64,000 nucleotides of DNA, from the NCBI GenBank assembly GCA_032622095.1, contig CP136064.1, positions 216,766,205 to 216,830,204 of the forward strand, read 5' to 3'. The translations under genes were made by a program, and so were the position numbers. Numbering within the stretch: position 1 is the first letter of the stretch; each line of letters starts with the position of its first letter. The notes under the pieces were generated by a model, which worked only from the letters and a program-made list of their open reading frames with translations, was not told the DNA's origin and did not search any database. Origin of the DNA: Siphonodentalium dalli (lineage: Eukaryota > Mollusca > Scaphopoda > Gadilida > Siphonodentaliidae). Of the stretch, positions 1 through 11,989 are shown in pieces.

Positions 1-1530
1 GCAGGCAGGTTTTTTTTTTATGGGACATTTGAAAGCGATAAAATAGTGTAGTACACCCTTTTAACATGTATTATAAAACTGACATGCTTTTAACATGTTG
101 GTAATATATTATACAGCTTGCTGGAATATTAGGTCATGTATTAGGTATTAAAGACATTCTTTGAAAATAAAGTTTTAGAGACAACTTCCAATTGAATGTA
201 TATAATGGCTGCTAGTACCGGTATGTGCACCAGTGTGAAGATTCAAGGTATTGGGCTATGGCCATGGGTTTAGAGTTATACCTCTTACATAGTCCATGCA
301 GCTACCAGCCCACAATGCAACAGTATCATCTGCTGCCTTTATTTACAAATAACATGTGGCCAGAACAATGTTACTGACTGTTCTTCCAGATATCATGGAT
401 ATGTAGGAGTAAACATGTTTTGTTCCAATCTTCCCATGAAGGCTGAATATCTCTGATGTAGGTTGGGCCTGAGGTTACACATTTTAGGCCATTCTATTCA
501 TCACTGCCTACGCAATTTTCCAGGTGTTGCTGTTAAAATCAAGATCCTTTTACATGTATGGATAAATACTTGCCATTTCAATCAAACCTATTGTATGTTC
601 ATCCCCTCTTAATTCTCTTCATAGATGATCATTATTTTTCAGTGACAACTTGTCCATATTGCCAAATCACTAAATTGTATTGTGGTTTAACTGAAGTAAC
701 ATATTTCCGACCTATTTCGTTTCAATCCCGGAACGTTTTAATTAGCAGAATTGATTACCTGCCAACTTTCAGCAAGTTATCATATAATCCTTACAGTACA
801 TGTATGCACATCAGATGATCAGAAATGTGTGTTTAATATTTGCGTACAGTGCAAGTTGTTTCTATCACAGTAGTATTTGCTACTTGGTCGGTAACATCAA
901 AGAGCCTGACGTAAATAGTTGCAAGGAGTTGCTTCGCGTGACCCACTGAGGTGTTTGGTTGGTGACACAATGATCCAGTTTGTGTGTCATTTGTGTGACA
1001 GTTGTTTATTTAAAGCAGGTTAAACTCAGATTTCTGTGAATACTAAGCATTTTATATTGGATAATGATTTCTTCTGGTAAATGGTGACGGCGATTTCGGT
1101 TTTCACCTCAGCATTGTCGATTGACTACACTAATTTCCAGGACTGATTACGGAATACGAACTGTCATTTTCCCGCCAAAACGCACGTGCTTTTCACTGCT
1201 TAATTTTGTCGCTTACGGAGTTTTCTTTCAATCATGGTTTGCGCCCAATTCCACAAAGGAATTTAAGGCAGCTACTGGTATAATACACTGTAATTTTTAA
1301 AACACACAACCCACAGATGTGGAGATTTCCATAGTGACTTGTTATGGTATATAGTTTTATTTACGCCACGCTATTCACTGCGTAGCATGGCCGACTGGGT
1401 TGTCTTATTTATATCTATAGAATGCGCGATTGCATACACCGGCCAACACATGCGTCAGTTGTGTATGCAATGGGTGATTAGTTCTGCTGTTTGTATTGAA
1501 AAACCATAACATTTAACACACGGACGGACA
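1..1530. other. No recognisable feature
   Basis: AT-rich single-copy-looking sequence. The longest open frame (86 codons at 558-818) has no recognisable motif and no splice or regulatory context. I see no gene, inverted repeat or array here. Confidence 0.6.
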
Positions 1531-1639
1531 GGTTACTACGGACGTCTGGAAAAAAAAATTTGAGACCGGCAAGAAAATCTCAGCCAGGCCGGGTACAGGA
1601 AACAGAGACGTATATATGACATATATATATTTACTAGCA

Positions 1640-3105
1640 GGTGACCCGACTTTGTCCGGGCTGTTTCCCCTCTGCTTTTCGGCGAATTGACCTTGAATTG
1701 TCCATTTTGAAGGTCAAGGTCAGGTGGGGTCCAAAACACTGCCCGGATAAAAGTACCCGACAAAAGTACCCGTCGAAATCCATCCGGTTTTACCAGATTT
1801 GACCTTGAATTGTCCATTTTGAAGGTCATGGTCAGGTGGGGTCCAAAACACTGCCCGGACAAAAGTAACCGACAAAAGTACCCGTCGAAATCCATCCGGT
1901 TTTACCAGATTTGACCTCGAATTGATCATTTTGAAGGTCAAGGTCAGGTCGGGGTCATGATTTGACCTGTCCAAAACACTCAGTGGACAAAAGTAACCCT
2001 ACGCATCAAATTTCGTCGAAATCCCATCAAAATTTGCGATTTATCAAAGACTATATTAGTATATAGACTAGTATATATGTAACTATTAAAGCATATGTAA
2101 GATTGAATTGGAGTTTCTAGTTCCTCTGTCATCTGGGTTAACCTGATTGAGGCTAAGAAGTGCATAGTTCGGGTTATTGACAAGTATTATACAGTTATTT
2201 TTAAAGATACTGAAAAAAAAAAGTTAACAAAAAAAAAAAGTTAAGCCTACCTACCTACCCTAAATTATTTCAGCTCGTTAGCGGAAACAAATGTATTTTT
2301 TTTAGGCCTTATCGACGACACTGCCGATACGAACGCTCTTTAACTATCACCGCGATTAACCCCACCGTGCCAATGGCGGTAATTTTTGTGACTGGGACTG
2401 GAGAATGAGTGCTCTGACGTTCTCAGAAGCGGTGCGATGACACTTCATCTGGGATTTTACCCTTAGATAGGAAGTTTGGGCTCAATCCGTCGGGCAGTTT
2501 TCGAGTCCATCGCAAACACACAGACAGACAGATCTTCCAAAATATATAATAGACTAGCAGGTGGACCCAACTTCGTCCGGGCTGTTTCCCCTCTGCTTTT
2601 CAGCGAATTGCGCGATTTGACCTTGAATTGTCCATTTTGAAGGTCAAGGTCAGGTGGGGTCACGATTTGACCCGTCCAAAACACTGCCCGGACAAAATTA
2701 CCCGGCAAAAGTACCCGTCGAAATCCATCCGGGTTTACCCGATTTGACCTTGAATTGATCATTTTGAAGGTCAAGGTCAGGTCGGGGTCCCAATTTGACC
2801 AGTCCAAAAGTAAACATATGTATCAAATTTCGTCGAAATGCCATCAAAATTCGCGATTTGACCTTGAATGGACCCGATTTCAAGGTCAAGGTCACGTCGC
2901 ACGGGCAAACAAATAGGCTTACGGCACTCTCCATACGAAAGTATCCATAGACACTAATTTTCATCGAAATCCCGTGATACTCGGGCGTTTGACCTTGAAA
3001 TGACCCGATTTCAAGGTCAATGTCACGTCGCACGGGCAAATTAATAGGCCCATGCCACTCCCCGGCTGAAAGTACCCCCACATACCAAGTTTCATCGAAA
3101 TCTAG
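1640..3105. repeat. Tandem repeat array containing TGACCTTGA / TCAAGGTCA units
   Basis: About seven diverged units of roughly 110-130 bp in two blocks (1680-1950 and 2610-3030). Each carries a TGACCTTGAAT...TTGAAGGTCAAGGTCAGGT core, usually followed by the words GTACCC, CGTCGAAATCC and ATCCGG. A different repeat lies between the blocks (2290-2540). Apparent open frames on the minus strand read straight through the units and differ only as the repeats differ, so I do not call them genes. Confidence 0.8.
2290..2540. repeat. Dispersed repeat, related copy near the right end of the window
   Basis: Words such as CGCTCTTTAACTATCA, CGCGATTAACCCC and CCCTTAGAT recur in inverse orientation at about 63660-63900. 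The two copies are diverged. Type unknown; it may be part of the same composite repeat as the flanking arrays. Confidence 0.6.
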
Positions 3106-3106
3106 T

Positions 3107-4386
3107 CGATGAGCCCGACGTTGTCCGGGCTATTCAAAAACCAAATTTCAAGTCGATAGCTCTACCCAGCCCGACGTTGTCCGGGCTATTCAGAAACCAA
3201 ATTTGAAGTCGATAGCTCTACTCGTTTCCGAGATCTTTTCGCCAATACGACAATGACGACCGCCTGGTCAAACTACACACACGTACCAAGTTTCGTCCCA
3301 ATCGGTCAAGAATCGTAGATTTGTATAAATGACATACATACATCCAGACAGACAGACAGAGGTCTTCAAAATATATAGGAGACTAGCCGATGAGCCCGAC
3401 GTTGTCCGGGCTATTCAAAAACCAAATTTCAAGTCGATAGCTCCACCCGTTTCCGAGATCTGGTCTGCGCATGCGCGAAGCTGGCATCGCACGGGCTCGG
3501 CAACCGGATAAAATTCGTATCCGGGGCAAGATACATTCACATAGCAAATTTCAAGTCGATAGCTCCACCCGTTTCCGAGATCTCGTCTGCGCATGCGCTG
3601 CACGGGCGTCGCACGGGCTCGCCAATACGACAAGGACGACCGCCTGGTCAAACTACACACACGTACCAAGTTTCGTCCCGATCGGTCGAGAATCGTAGAT
3701 TTGTATCAATGCTATACAGACAGACAGACAGACAAACAGAGGTCTTCAAAATATATATGAGACTAGCCGATGAGCCCGACGTTGTCCGGGCTATTCAAAA
3801 ACCAAATTTCAAGTCGATAGCTCCACCCGTTTCCGAGATCTGGTCTACGCATGCGCGAAGCTGGCGTCGCACGGGCTCGGCGACCGATAAAATTCGTATC
3901 CGGGGCAAGATACATTCACATAGCAAATTTCAAGTCGATAGCTCCACCCGTTTCCGAGATCTCGTCTGCGCATGCGCGAGGCTGGCGACACACGGGCTCG
4001 GCGACCCGATAAAATTCGTATCCGGGGCAAGATACATTCACATACCAAATTTCAAGTCGATAGCTCCACACGTTTCCGATATCTCGTCTGCGCATGCGCG
4101 AAGATGGCGTCGCACGGGCTCGGCGACCCGATAAAATTCGTATCCGGGGCAAGATACATTCACATAGCAAATTTCAAGTCGATAGCTCCACCCGTTTCCG
4201 AGATCTCGTCTGCGCATGCGCGAAGCGGGCGCCGCACGGGCTCGCCAATACGACAACGTTCACCGCCTGGTCAAACTACACACACGTACCAAGTTTCGTC
4301 CCGATCGGTCGAGAATCGTAGATTTGTATAAATGACAAACAAACAAACATACATACAGACAGAGGTCTTCAAAATATATATGAGAT
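3107..4386. repeat. Tandem repeat array of about 121-bp units with a GCGCATGCGC palindrome
   Basis: Units share AAATTTCAAGTCGATAGCTC, the word CGTTTCCGAGATC and a TGCGCATGCGC palindrome, followed by GTCGCACGGGCTCG and TTCGTATCCGGGGCAAG. The tightest block is 3780-4240, with a period near 121 bp. Larger modules begin GACTAGCCGATGAGCCCGAC at about 3381 and 3762 and end in a CAGACAGACAGA run plus GGTCTTCAAAATATATA. The many overlapping open frames on both strands are a by-product of the repeats. Confidence 0.85.
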
Positions 4387-4439
4387 TACAAGCTTGTTCC
4401 TAGAAGTACAGTGTTATTGCAGTTCCATATTTAAACATC

Positions 4440-4700
4440 AGTATGGAACGTATGTTCCACATGCAGTATGTTCCATACACATCTCGTTGACGTCAATTGA
4501 TGTTCGTCTCAACCATGAAACCGGAACTATAAAATAAAAGCATCATCACACATGACAAAACAAGTCCTGCATGTATGTGCCCAAATAAACCTTGAAAGCC
4601 TTTATTCTTTAATGCACGGATTCTAGGATTAGTGACATGTAATAAACACAGAACGACATGTGTGTTAATGAGTTAACTTATCCATCGTGTTCTATCCTTC
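4440..4700. repeat. Dispersed repeat shared with about 29000-29290 (inverse orientation)
   Basis: Contains CAACCATGAAACCGGAACTA, then AAATAAAAGCATC, and further on TGTAATAAACACAGAACGAC with ATGTGTGT. Both blocks recur as reverse complement around 29150 and 29250. The element type is unclear. Confidence 0.65.
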
Positions 4701-4946
4701 CGCACTATAGCACTCATGCCGTATTAACAAACCCATTAACAGCTGATTAACACACTTGTCAGTGACACTGACAGTTAGTGAGTTACATGTATTGGACTCA
4801 ACAACTCACAGCTTCGACATATCAACGTTCAACCCTCTATTGACAAGAGCCCTACAAATTCTTGTCAGAGAATTGATCGGCGCAAAAGCAGTCGTCTGAC
4901 GTCTAGTGGATATCAAGCTTCAAATGTCTACGGCGTTACCGAAAAG

Positions 4947-5270
4947 ATGAACATGAGAGTAATGGCAGTAAATTGCAGAAGTGTAGTAAGTAACAAAGCC
5001 GAATTTGCCGCCGCCATAGAATACACTACTTCTAAGCTGGATATCATCTTGGGACAGGAATCGTGGCTGAGGGGAGTACAACCAGGAAAGCCAGACACAG
5101 GAGACATCATTAAAACATCTGAGGTCTTTCCATCAAACTTCAATGTCTTCAGAAATGATAGGAGCTCGATAGGCGGTGGAGTGTTTGTGGCTGTACACGA
5201 GGACATCACAGCTATAGAACAACCTCAACTGGTGACAGACTGCGAACTAGAATGGGTCCGTCTCCTGTAA
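4947..5270 (+). pseudogene. LINE ORF2 fragment: start of an APE-type endonuclease domain
   Basis: The 107-codon frame begins MNMRVMAVNCRSV, then IILGQESWL and later GGGVFVAVHED. This is the pattern of the N-terminal half of an apurinic/apyrimidinic-type endonuclease of CR1/Jockey-like LINEs (an Asn near the start and the catalytic QE-W). The domain breaks off after CELEWVRLL at a stop where the reverse transcriptase abuts, so the C-terminal half, with the catalytic Asp-His residues, is missing. It should be non-functional. It is the 5' part of the same decayed element as the two features that follow. Confidence 0.85.
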
Positions 5271-5958
5271 GATCTTGGAGCACATCATTTGTCGACACCT
5301 ACTAGACCACCTGGAGAAACATGAGATCCTTACAGAATTAAATCATGGATTCCATAAAGGACATTCCTGCGTAACTCAACTACTTACTACAACACACGAC
5401 CTCTATAAATCTTTTGATGCCAAAATACAAACGGACTTAGTAATACTTGATTTCTCCAAAGCTTTTGATACTGTTCCACACAAAAAACTACTCTCCAAAC
5501 TCACAAGCTATGGCATCACTGGCAGTATCCACACGTGGCTCACCAGCTTTCTCACACATCGCCAGATGAAAGTAGTAGTTGAGGGATCCTCATCAGAAGA
5601 CGTTTCAGTAGACTCGGGCGTCCCACAAGGAACTGTACTCGGACCGCTTCTTTTTCTCTGCCATATCAACGACCTGCCCAACAGTGTCACCTCGCAAGTT
5701 CGTCTCTTCGCTGACGACTGCCTTCTCTATCGACTGATAAAATCATTTGCCGACCATATCACTCTACAATCTGACCTAAAAACCCTGGAGAAATGGGCAA
5801 CGACTTGGGGTATGCGTTTCAACACAAAGAAGTGCTACGCCATGCAAATCAAACCCAAAAGCAGCTACATCTATACACTTGACGACCAGATCCTTAAATC
5901 AGTTACAGAAAACCCCTACCTCGCCGTAACCTCGGTATCACAATCTCAAACGACCTAA
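5257..5958 (+). pseudogene. LINE reverse transcriptase domain (CR1/Jockey-like), 5'-deleted
   Basis: Open from about 5257 (SVSCKILEHIICRHLL) to 5958. The order of motifs is RT fingers (LNHGFHKGHSC, QLL), VILDFSKAFDTVPH with a catalytic Asp, GVPQGTVLGPLLF, and the FADD catalytic box in a VRLFADDCLLYR context. The N-terminal RT residues are lost in a deletion that joins this part directly to the endonuclease fragment. Near 5920 the frame shifts: the stretch after NPYL continues in another frame as TISNDLKWTSHI, so the protein is broken. The assignment to a non-LTR retrotransposon is certain; the exact clade is not. Confidence 0.93.
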
Positions 5959-6579
5959 AATGGACATCTCACATAACAAGCATGGTCAAGAAAGCAAACA
6001 GCACACTGGGCTTCCTACGGCGATCCCTCAAAAGAGCACTGCAGAAAAGCAAGATAGCGTATGAGGCAATGGTGCGATCCAAACTGGACTATGCAGCCGT
6101 CGTTTAGGACCCTTATGAATAAAAAGACATCACCAAGATCGAGAAAGTACAAGCGAGCTGCAAGACTCATATCCGGCGATTATAGATCAAGAGAGATCAG
6201 CACAGTCACCAACATGTTAGTCGACCTCGGCATGCAGCAGATGCAAGAAAGACGAAAGGACCAGCGGTTATACCAATTCCGTAAGATTGTTGAGGGGTCG
6301 GTCCCGGCTATGAAAACTCATGATTTTGTAACACCAAAGAAAAAAGTGAGTCGAAAAATAAAAGCACGGAAATTCGAGGGCTATTCTTCCCAAAATATAG
6401 TCTCTCAGAGAGAGTGTAACAACTCAAATCCGTTTGAACTGTTCGACCTCGGTTGTCCGGAATACAACAACTCATTCTTTCCGAGGACCGTCCGGGAGTG
6501 GAATGTGCTCGACCAGGACGACATCACAGCGCTGGACTCTACATCATCAGTCCTGCAGGCTCCAACACCTACAGCCTAA
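5959..6579 (+). pseudogene. LINE ORF2 C-terminal region
   Basis: Continues the LINE in shifted frames: VKKANSTLGFLRRSL and EAMVRSKLDYAAV at 5975-6105, an in-frame stop, then another frame with RAARLISGDYRSRE, MLVDLGMQQMQERRK, NSFFPRTVREWNVL and a stop at 6579. This Leu- and Arg-rich tail ending in FPRTVxEWN is typical of the region after the RT thumb in CR1/Jockey-type LINEs. At least two frameshifts and one stop show that it is dead. Confidence 0.88.
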
Positions 6580-6609
6580 CCTCCTCCACCCGGCACTTAT
6601 ACGTCTAAC

Positions 6610-8024
6610 CAGGGTTTCCGCGAGGGGAAAATTGATGAGTCCGTATTGGGGAAACACATAACGCGACGGGACGACCATGGTTCGTCCCGTCGGGCGAAAC
6701 TTTTGTTATTTGACACTGAAAAGTAGCAATTTCCTTGCACATAAGAGTGTCACAAAGCAACCAAAGCTACGTATATATTACGCAAGTCAATCATTTCCGT
6801 GGGTGCATTAATTCTGTTGATGGTATCCAGATAATCAATCAACTAATTACGCACATAAGACTGCCGTCTGATTGAAGATTATATATAAATGAACAAGCTA
6901 CTAGTTATTGTTTACAAATTTATACAATAAGATTCCGATGAATCTAAACACTACAAAACATCTATGCATTGACCAATAATAGATAGCAAGGAGAATTGAA
7001 TAAAGTATTTCCTAGAATTGCAAGCAGCTTCTGTGAAAATGAAACTGACATGATATACGCTGTCAATCGTAAAACTATTTGTGCGCTGTGACGTCATACT
7101 GCAGGAGCTATTTATAGCGGCAAAATACGAATGGTAGCGACACAGGTATTTGGCACCAAAAAAAATTAATAAAAAGAGATTTTTATTAAATTTAAAAACA
7201 AAATTGTGCCTAATACCTGTGGGTAGGGACATCTTTCACTCGGAACGCGTAGCTTGTTCACTAGTCTCTATATATTAGTCCATAAACTGACGACCGCAAT
7301 TGCTTATTATGCGCATAGTCAAAAAAATCCCAACGTGATTTATTTCACAGTAAAACGGAACCTGTCCCGAAATCAGTCTTTATAGTGGGAATTCATAGTG
7401 ACAAGTTAACAACACCATTCATTTGAACCATATTACATACATGGGTGATAAAGACAAACACATACCCCCTCCCCAATATGGAGATAATGTCAAAGGACGG
7501 TAAATAATAGTTGCGTTGTCCCCAAGCACAATCAACGACGCACGTGTTCACATCTCCCGCCAAATTATATTTTATAACACGTTGGCTAAAACTCCGTTCT
7601 ATACCTCATGGACTCTGCAGGGGGACCCATTTATTATGTACCACCGTACGATAGCACGGGATCTCGGAGAGGAGCAGTTTCATTCATGAAAATCCCGTGC
7701 ATAAAAATGTCCCGACTAAGAAATTCGGCGTTCTTTGATCAAATTATGTAATCCTACGATATCACGGGATTTTCGAGCATGAGCATGCATATTCAGCAGT
7801 CCGACATTTTTTGATGTTACCCGCGACATGCATTACGCTGTATCTAACGTCGCTATTTGACCCGCTTTTTCACCAGTATTCTATTTAACACCCGAACTCC
7901 CGTTGTAACCGGATTTGTTTACGACATTGCGACTGACATTTGGTATATGTATGAACCAAACAGATAATATGCGAGGGGAATGAGGCCGTCCTACGGACGC
8001 TGAGCCGTACTAACGGAAACCCTG
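6610..8024. mobile_element. hAT-like DNA element with CAGGGTTTCCG termini inside the LINE 3' UTR
   Basis: The left end CAGGGTTTCCG is mirrored by CGGAAACCCTG at the right end. The 7-bp word GTCTAAC occurs directly outside both ends (6603-6609 and 8025-8031), a target-site duplication. CAGGG termini with a TSD close to 8 bp suggest the hAT superfamily; a 7-bp TSD would be one short of the norm. There is no transposase frame in the 1415 bp, so it is non-autonomous. A perfect 11-bp hairpin (CGACGGGACGA, arms 6664-6674 and 6682-6692) lies just inside the left end. Confidence 0.75.
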
Positions 8025-8140
8025 GTCTAACAGTCAAAGGATACTGTGCCGTACAAGATTCAGATTCAGTGAATATTGCTGTTCTTCTTTTTCAATTTAT
8101 TGTATTCTGTATTCATGTCAATAAAAGTTCACTAACACGA
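8025..8140 (+). mobile_element. LINE 3' UTR remnant downstream of the hAT-like insertion
   Basis: The sequence continues from the second GTCTAAC into AT-rich DNA with CAATTTATTGTATTCTG and AATAAAAG, which would be the 3' untranslated end of the 4947-6579 LINE. The exact 3' end cannot be fixed. Confidence 0.45.
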
Positions 8141-8560
8141 TCATGCAGTCAAATATAACGAAACTATTAGCCATTATACAGGCATGATCAGCTGTATCGT
8201 ATAAGAAATTGGTGAAATAATCCGAAGTTATCTTCGGAAATTTGACAGTTGTGCATTTTCCCTAATTTCGACATGCTAACATTTTTTCAGATTTAACGAA
8301 AAATATAGCTGCGATCGCCAATGACTCTGAGTGTGGAGTAAAGAAGAACCATTGTCAATGATAACACAGTTCTGTAACATACCTCAGATTGTTGTTTAGT
8401 ATCTAAATCAAGACTTTGGAAATTTCCAAAATAAAAATAATAACAAGAACGCTTATTACGGAAGAGAACTCTGGGAAAATTCAGGTCAGTCGGTGCGCGG
8501 AAGATAAATACCGGATAATAGTTTACCGTAAATCTTTCCGGACATCTTTTGGGTTACATT

Positions 8561-10149
8561 GATTAGATTAGATTAGATTTATTTTGATAGTTCAGGTTAT
8601 ACATGTGTACATGAATACATTATGGGTATGTTTACAAGTTGAATCAATATAATACACAACAGTATATACATATTATAATTATAATAGTTTATATTAAATA
8701 TAAATATGTCATATGTTGGGTTCTGCATGATGAGACAGTTAGAGTTCAGAACTTCAGACTGTGTAAATAATTGATATATACCGTAAGAGGATATATCAAT
8801 TTTCTCATGAATTAATTCATTTAATTTTATAGAGGTTGCCGTCAGAATATAAGGTAAATTATGTGGCAGAAATCTGTATAAAAATAGAAATACTCATGTG
8901 ACCTGAGACCATCAGGGATAACGCAAAAAGTTCTCTAAATGAGAACTTAATTCCATTGCGGTCCCTGGTGGCTTTCGACACATGGGCAGTGAGTGAAGTT
9001 CAAAACTTCGGAGCACAATGTATAAAAGTATTTAAAATATAAATTAAATAAAAGCCATTTCAGAACGAGACTTATATGGAGAGGAAAAGCTAATAAAATA
9101 AGTCAATACGCAAGTAATGCAACTTCAACAGCCCTTCGCCACTTGCATATACGCACCACTGCCATGTATGGTCGGCTTTGGACTGGTCTGTCCATGACCG
9201 AAAGATGGAAACCCGAAATACAGGCAGCAGTAACAATATATGCAACTGGCCAAATACTGTCATCGTACATTACAATATAAGTTGAACTGCTGTATTGAGG
9301 AAATTCTAGTTAAAAGATGATAAAATAGATTGTTCCTAGTAAAACAGAGTAAAAGGCAAATGGATTTTCTTCTCTTTTCGTCAATTTCTCTAGTAGGTGT
9401 TGTTTAATGCAAAATTTCCAGTGTTTGAGATCAAAAGGGGTACGAGTATGGTATACTTTATCTAGACCATTCCACAGTTTCGCTCTTGTATAATAGAAAC
9501 TGTGGATGCCCTTGGATTTTACAGAGGGTAATGAGTATTTCAGGGTCCCTGATCGAGTTACATATGTACAATGAGTACTAGCTAATACAAAATTATTATC
9601 TAGATATGCTGGAGCTTTCTTTTCCGAGATTTTTAGTACCATCAGTATTTTTCTGAAGTCAACCCTATCACTCACTGGAAGCCATTTAACATGTTTAAAT
9701 TCATTATAACCAATATGAGTCATGCGATCTAGTTTCATGATAAATCTGACAAGTCTGTTTTGAGATGCTTGAAGACGCTTTTTGGTTTTTACTGTCAGAC
9801 TAGAGAACCAAAAACCACTTGAGTAGTCGAAATGACATTGAACAAGAGCATTAATTAGAAGTTTTCTGCATTTTTCATTCAGATAGTTTGCTTTTCTGTA
9901 CAAAAATTTCAGTTTTGCATTTACCTTACTTAGAACATGCTCTGCCATCATTTCACCATTAAGCCTCTGATCGAGGAACACCCCCAGATATGTAACAGAT
10001 TTAGTTGGTGCGATGTCAACGCCATCGCAGCAGACCCTCAGTTCAGAGTGTTTTACAAGTTTCTTTCCAGACCCAAACAGAATTGATTCTGTTTTCCCTA
10101 AATGTAAGGACAATTTGTTGTCAACCAACCATAATTTCAGTTTATTCAA
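8561..10149 (-). mobile_element. 5'-truncated LINE, minus strand: RT thumb and C-terminal domain
   Basis: A 279-codon frame (10149-9310) reads from NKLKLWLVDNKLSLHLGKTE, then YLGVFLDQRL, LINALVQCHFDYSSGFW, QNRLVRFIMKLD and later LWNGLDKVYHTR. This is the thumb and C-terminal part of a non-LTR reverse transcriptase, lying downstream of the catalytic box. The frame has no internal stop, so the copy is fairly young, but the 5' end is cut at about 10150, the usual result of incomplete reverse transcription. The 3' side ends in a short (TCTAA)n tail, seen on the plus strand as GATTAGATTAGATTAGATTT at about 8561-8580. It cannot move by itself. Confidence 0.88.
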
Positions 10150-10349
10150 TATACATAATTATATACACGAACAGCGGGGAACTGACGTAGATATCAAAAG
10201 GTCGATGCATGGAATGTAGAACCTGGAATAAATTAGTACCAAACTATTGTTTACTTCTTTCGACGTGGAAATGTTTCTAAAACAACCGCATATCTAAAAT
10301 CCGCTTTGGCATGCTTGGGTAAAATATTTTAGAGCTGCTCGAAACTCGC

Positions 10350-11002
10350 GATATTTCACTTTAAGGCCCACACAATTTTCGAATCACCATATCACATTAT
10401 ATACAACATATTCCATATTATATACCATTTTAAAGAGGAAGCCACAAAACATTGTATTATCAACTTATCCGGTCGAATTAACTGGGAACATGTTGTTTTT
10501 GTCAAGGTATCGATCGACGTGTGTTATGTGCTTGAAGGCCATTTAATTTTCGAGTCACCGATTATTTATTATAAAGTGCCTTGAAATACGGTTTTAATGA
10601 CAATCTATGACATAAAATATTATTATATTCATCACCATTTGGAACGTCTGTGTCTCAGAAGGTGCCCATAGAGTAATAGAAAATAGCTGAAATCATAGAA
10701 GCATTTCCCCCATTTCGCTGCCAGCATGAAACAGATTTCAAACTAAGATATAGAGTTATCCCCCTTCCATTCAAAATAATAGACGTTGCAGTACATTCCA
10801 TACGAAACTTAAGCACATACAACACGTTGGTAACAACAACATGTTCTCAGTTTATTACACCGGATAAGTTGATAACACAACGTTATGGAGCTTCCTCTTT
10901 CAAATGGTATATTTAATATGGCATATATTTTATATAAATATAATGCGATCTGGGTGTTCGAATATTAATAATTAAGCGGGCCTTTAATTTCGATCTGTAC
11001 TG
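10350..11002. repeat. Imperfect inverted repeat, probable decayed TIR element
   Basis: Arms at about 10350-10540 and 10790-11002 match as reverse complements with many substitutions: CTTTAAGGCCC, ACCATTTTAAAGAGGAAGC, ATCAACTTATCCGG and GAACATGTTGTT recur in order. No coding frame lies between them. I could not identify termini or a target duplication. Confidence 0.65.
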
Positions 11003-11985
11003 CCAGCTTATTATTCTCCATGAAAGGGGAATATGGGGGAAGATGTCGTATACCTGTTCCTTTATAAGAATATATGTGCAACAGTCATCCACCAATATCA
11101 ATGGACATTGAAATGGGCAGCGTTAATTCAGTTACTGCACAGAGGGGGTTGTAATGTGCTTTGCGCAAGGCAAAAATGGCATCCCCTGATTTTGCAGCTA
11201 TTTGAGTTGACAACACATTGCAAGCTAGATTATTATCACTATGGCGGGTCCAAAATTATATCACCTGGCCCTCCTCTTTTCACAGACTGATCCCAGGCCT
11301 CGCCCCAAGTAAACTGTTGAGGCCCATATACTGCATATTGACATCCCCTCGCTCTGCCTTTAAATATTCGTCTGACCAATCCCAGACTCTGCCCTGATTC
11401 GACTGGCTGATCCAAAATAATGTCTTCTGGCCTTGTTCCCATTAAACTTGCGAGCACCGAATGACATGCAACTATAGTTGACTGGTCGACCAGATGAGTA
11501 CCATATAAACATACACTATTGTTCCATTCACATCAAAGTCCAGGCCTATTGTTCTGGAGATGATGTTCAGGGAAAGATAGATGAAAACAAGAAACGTATC
11601 CGTCTTCTTTGGTGTGCAGTTTGCAGTCATTTGCTGTCTTTTATAAGCCACCTGGATGACGAGAAAGGCCTAAATTCAGTTGATGTTATACTAATAAGTT
11701 ATATATAGGTGGAACATGAGATGGTTTAGCTGAGGATGCATCATGCTAGTGAGTCATACATGATCAATTCGATGCGCCGTTAGAAATTGTGTTGTTGCGT
11801 TTGTTAAAAATAAAAAAACAATAAAACTATTTACAGTGTTGACAGGTTAGAACTTAGAGTAGTTTAGGGCAAAAACTATCAGCCCCCCCCCCCCTAAAAA
11901 TTTAGACCCATATACGGCTATGTCAGAGCGGATGCAGTATGGTATCGATTAAACACACATCTGGCAGCTCGCCTCTTTAGATTCT
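11003..11985. other. No gene; short internal duplications and a poly-C run
   Basis: Short words such as GATCCAAAATAATGTCTTCTGG and GGTCCAAAATTATATCACCTGG recur between 11240 and 11430. A run of 12 C lies at 11883-11894. Open frames are under 90 codons and unrecognised. Confidence 0.5.
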
Positions 11986-11989
11986 AGTG

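Noticed and set aside
3329-4331. Overlapping frames of 60-141 codons on both strands
   Set aside because: They follow the 121-bp tandem repeat and occur in several frames at once; the repeat simply lacks stops.
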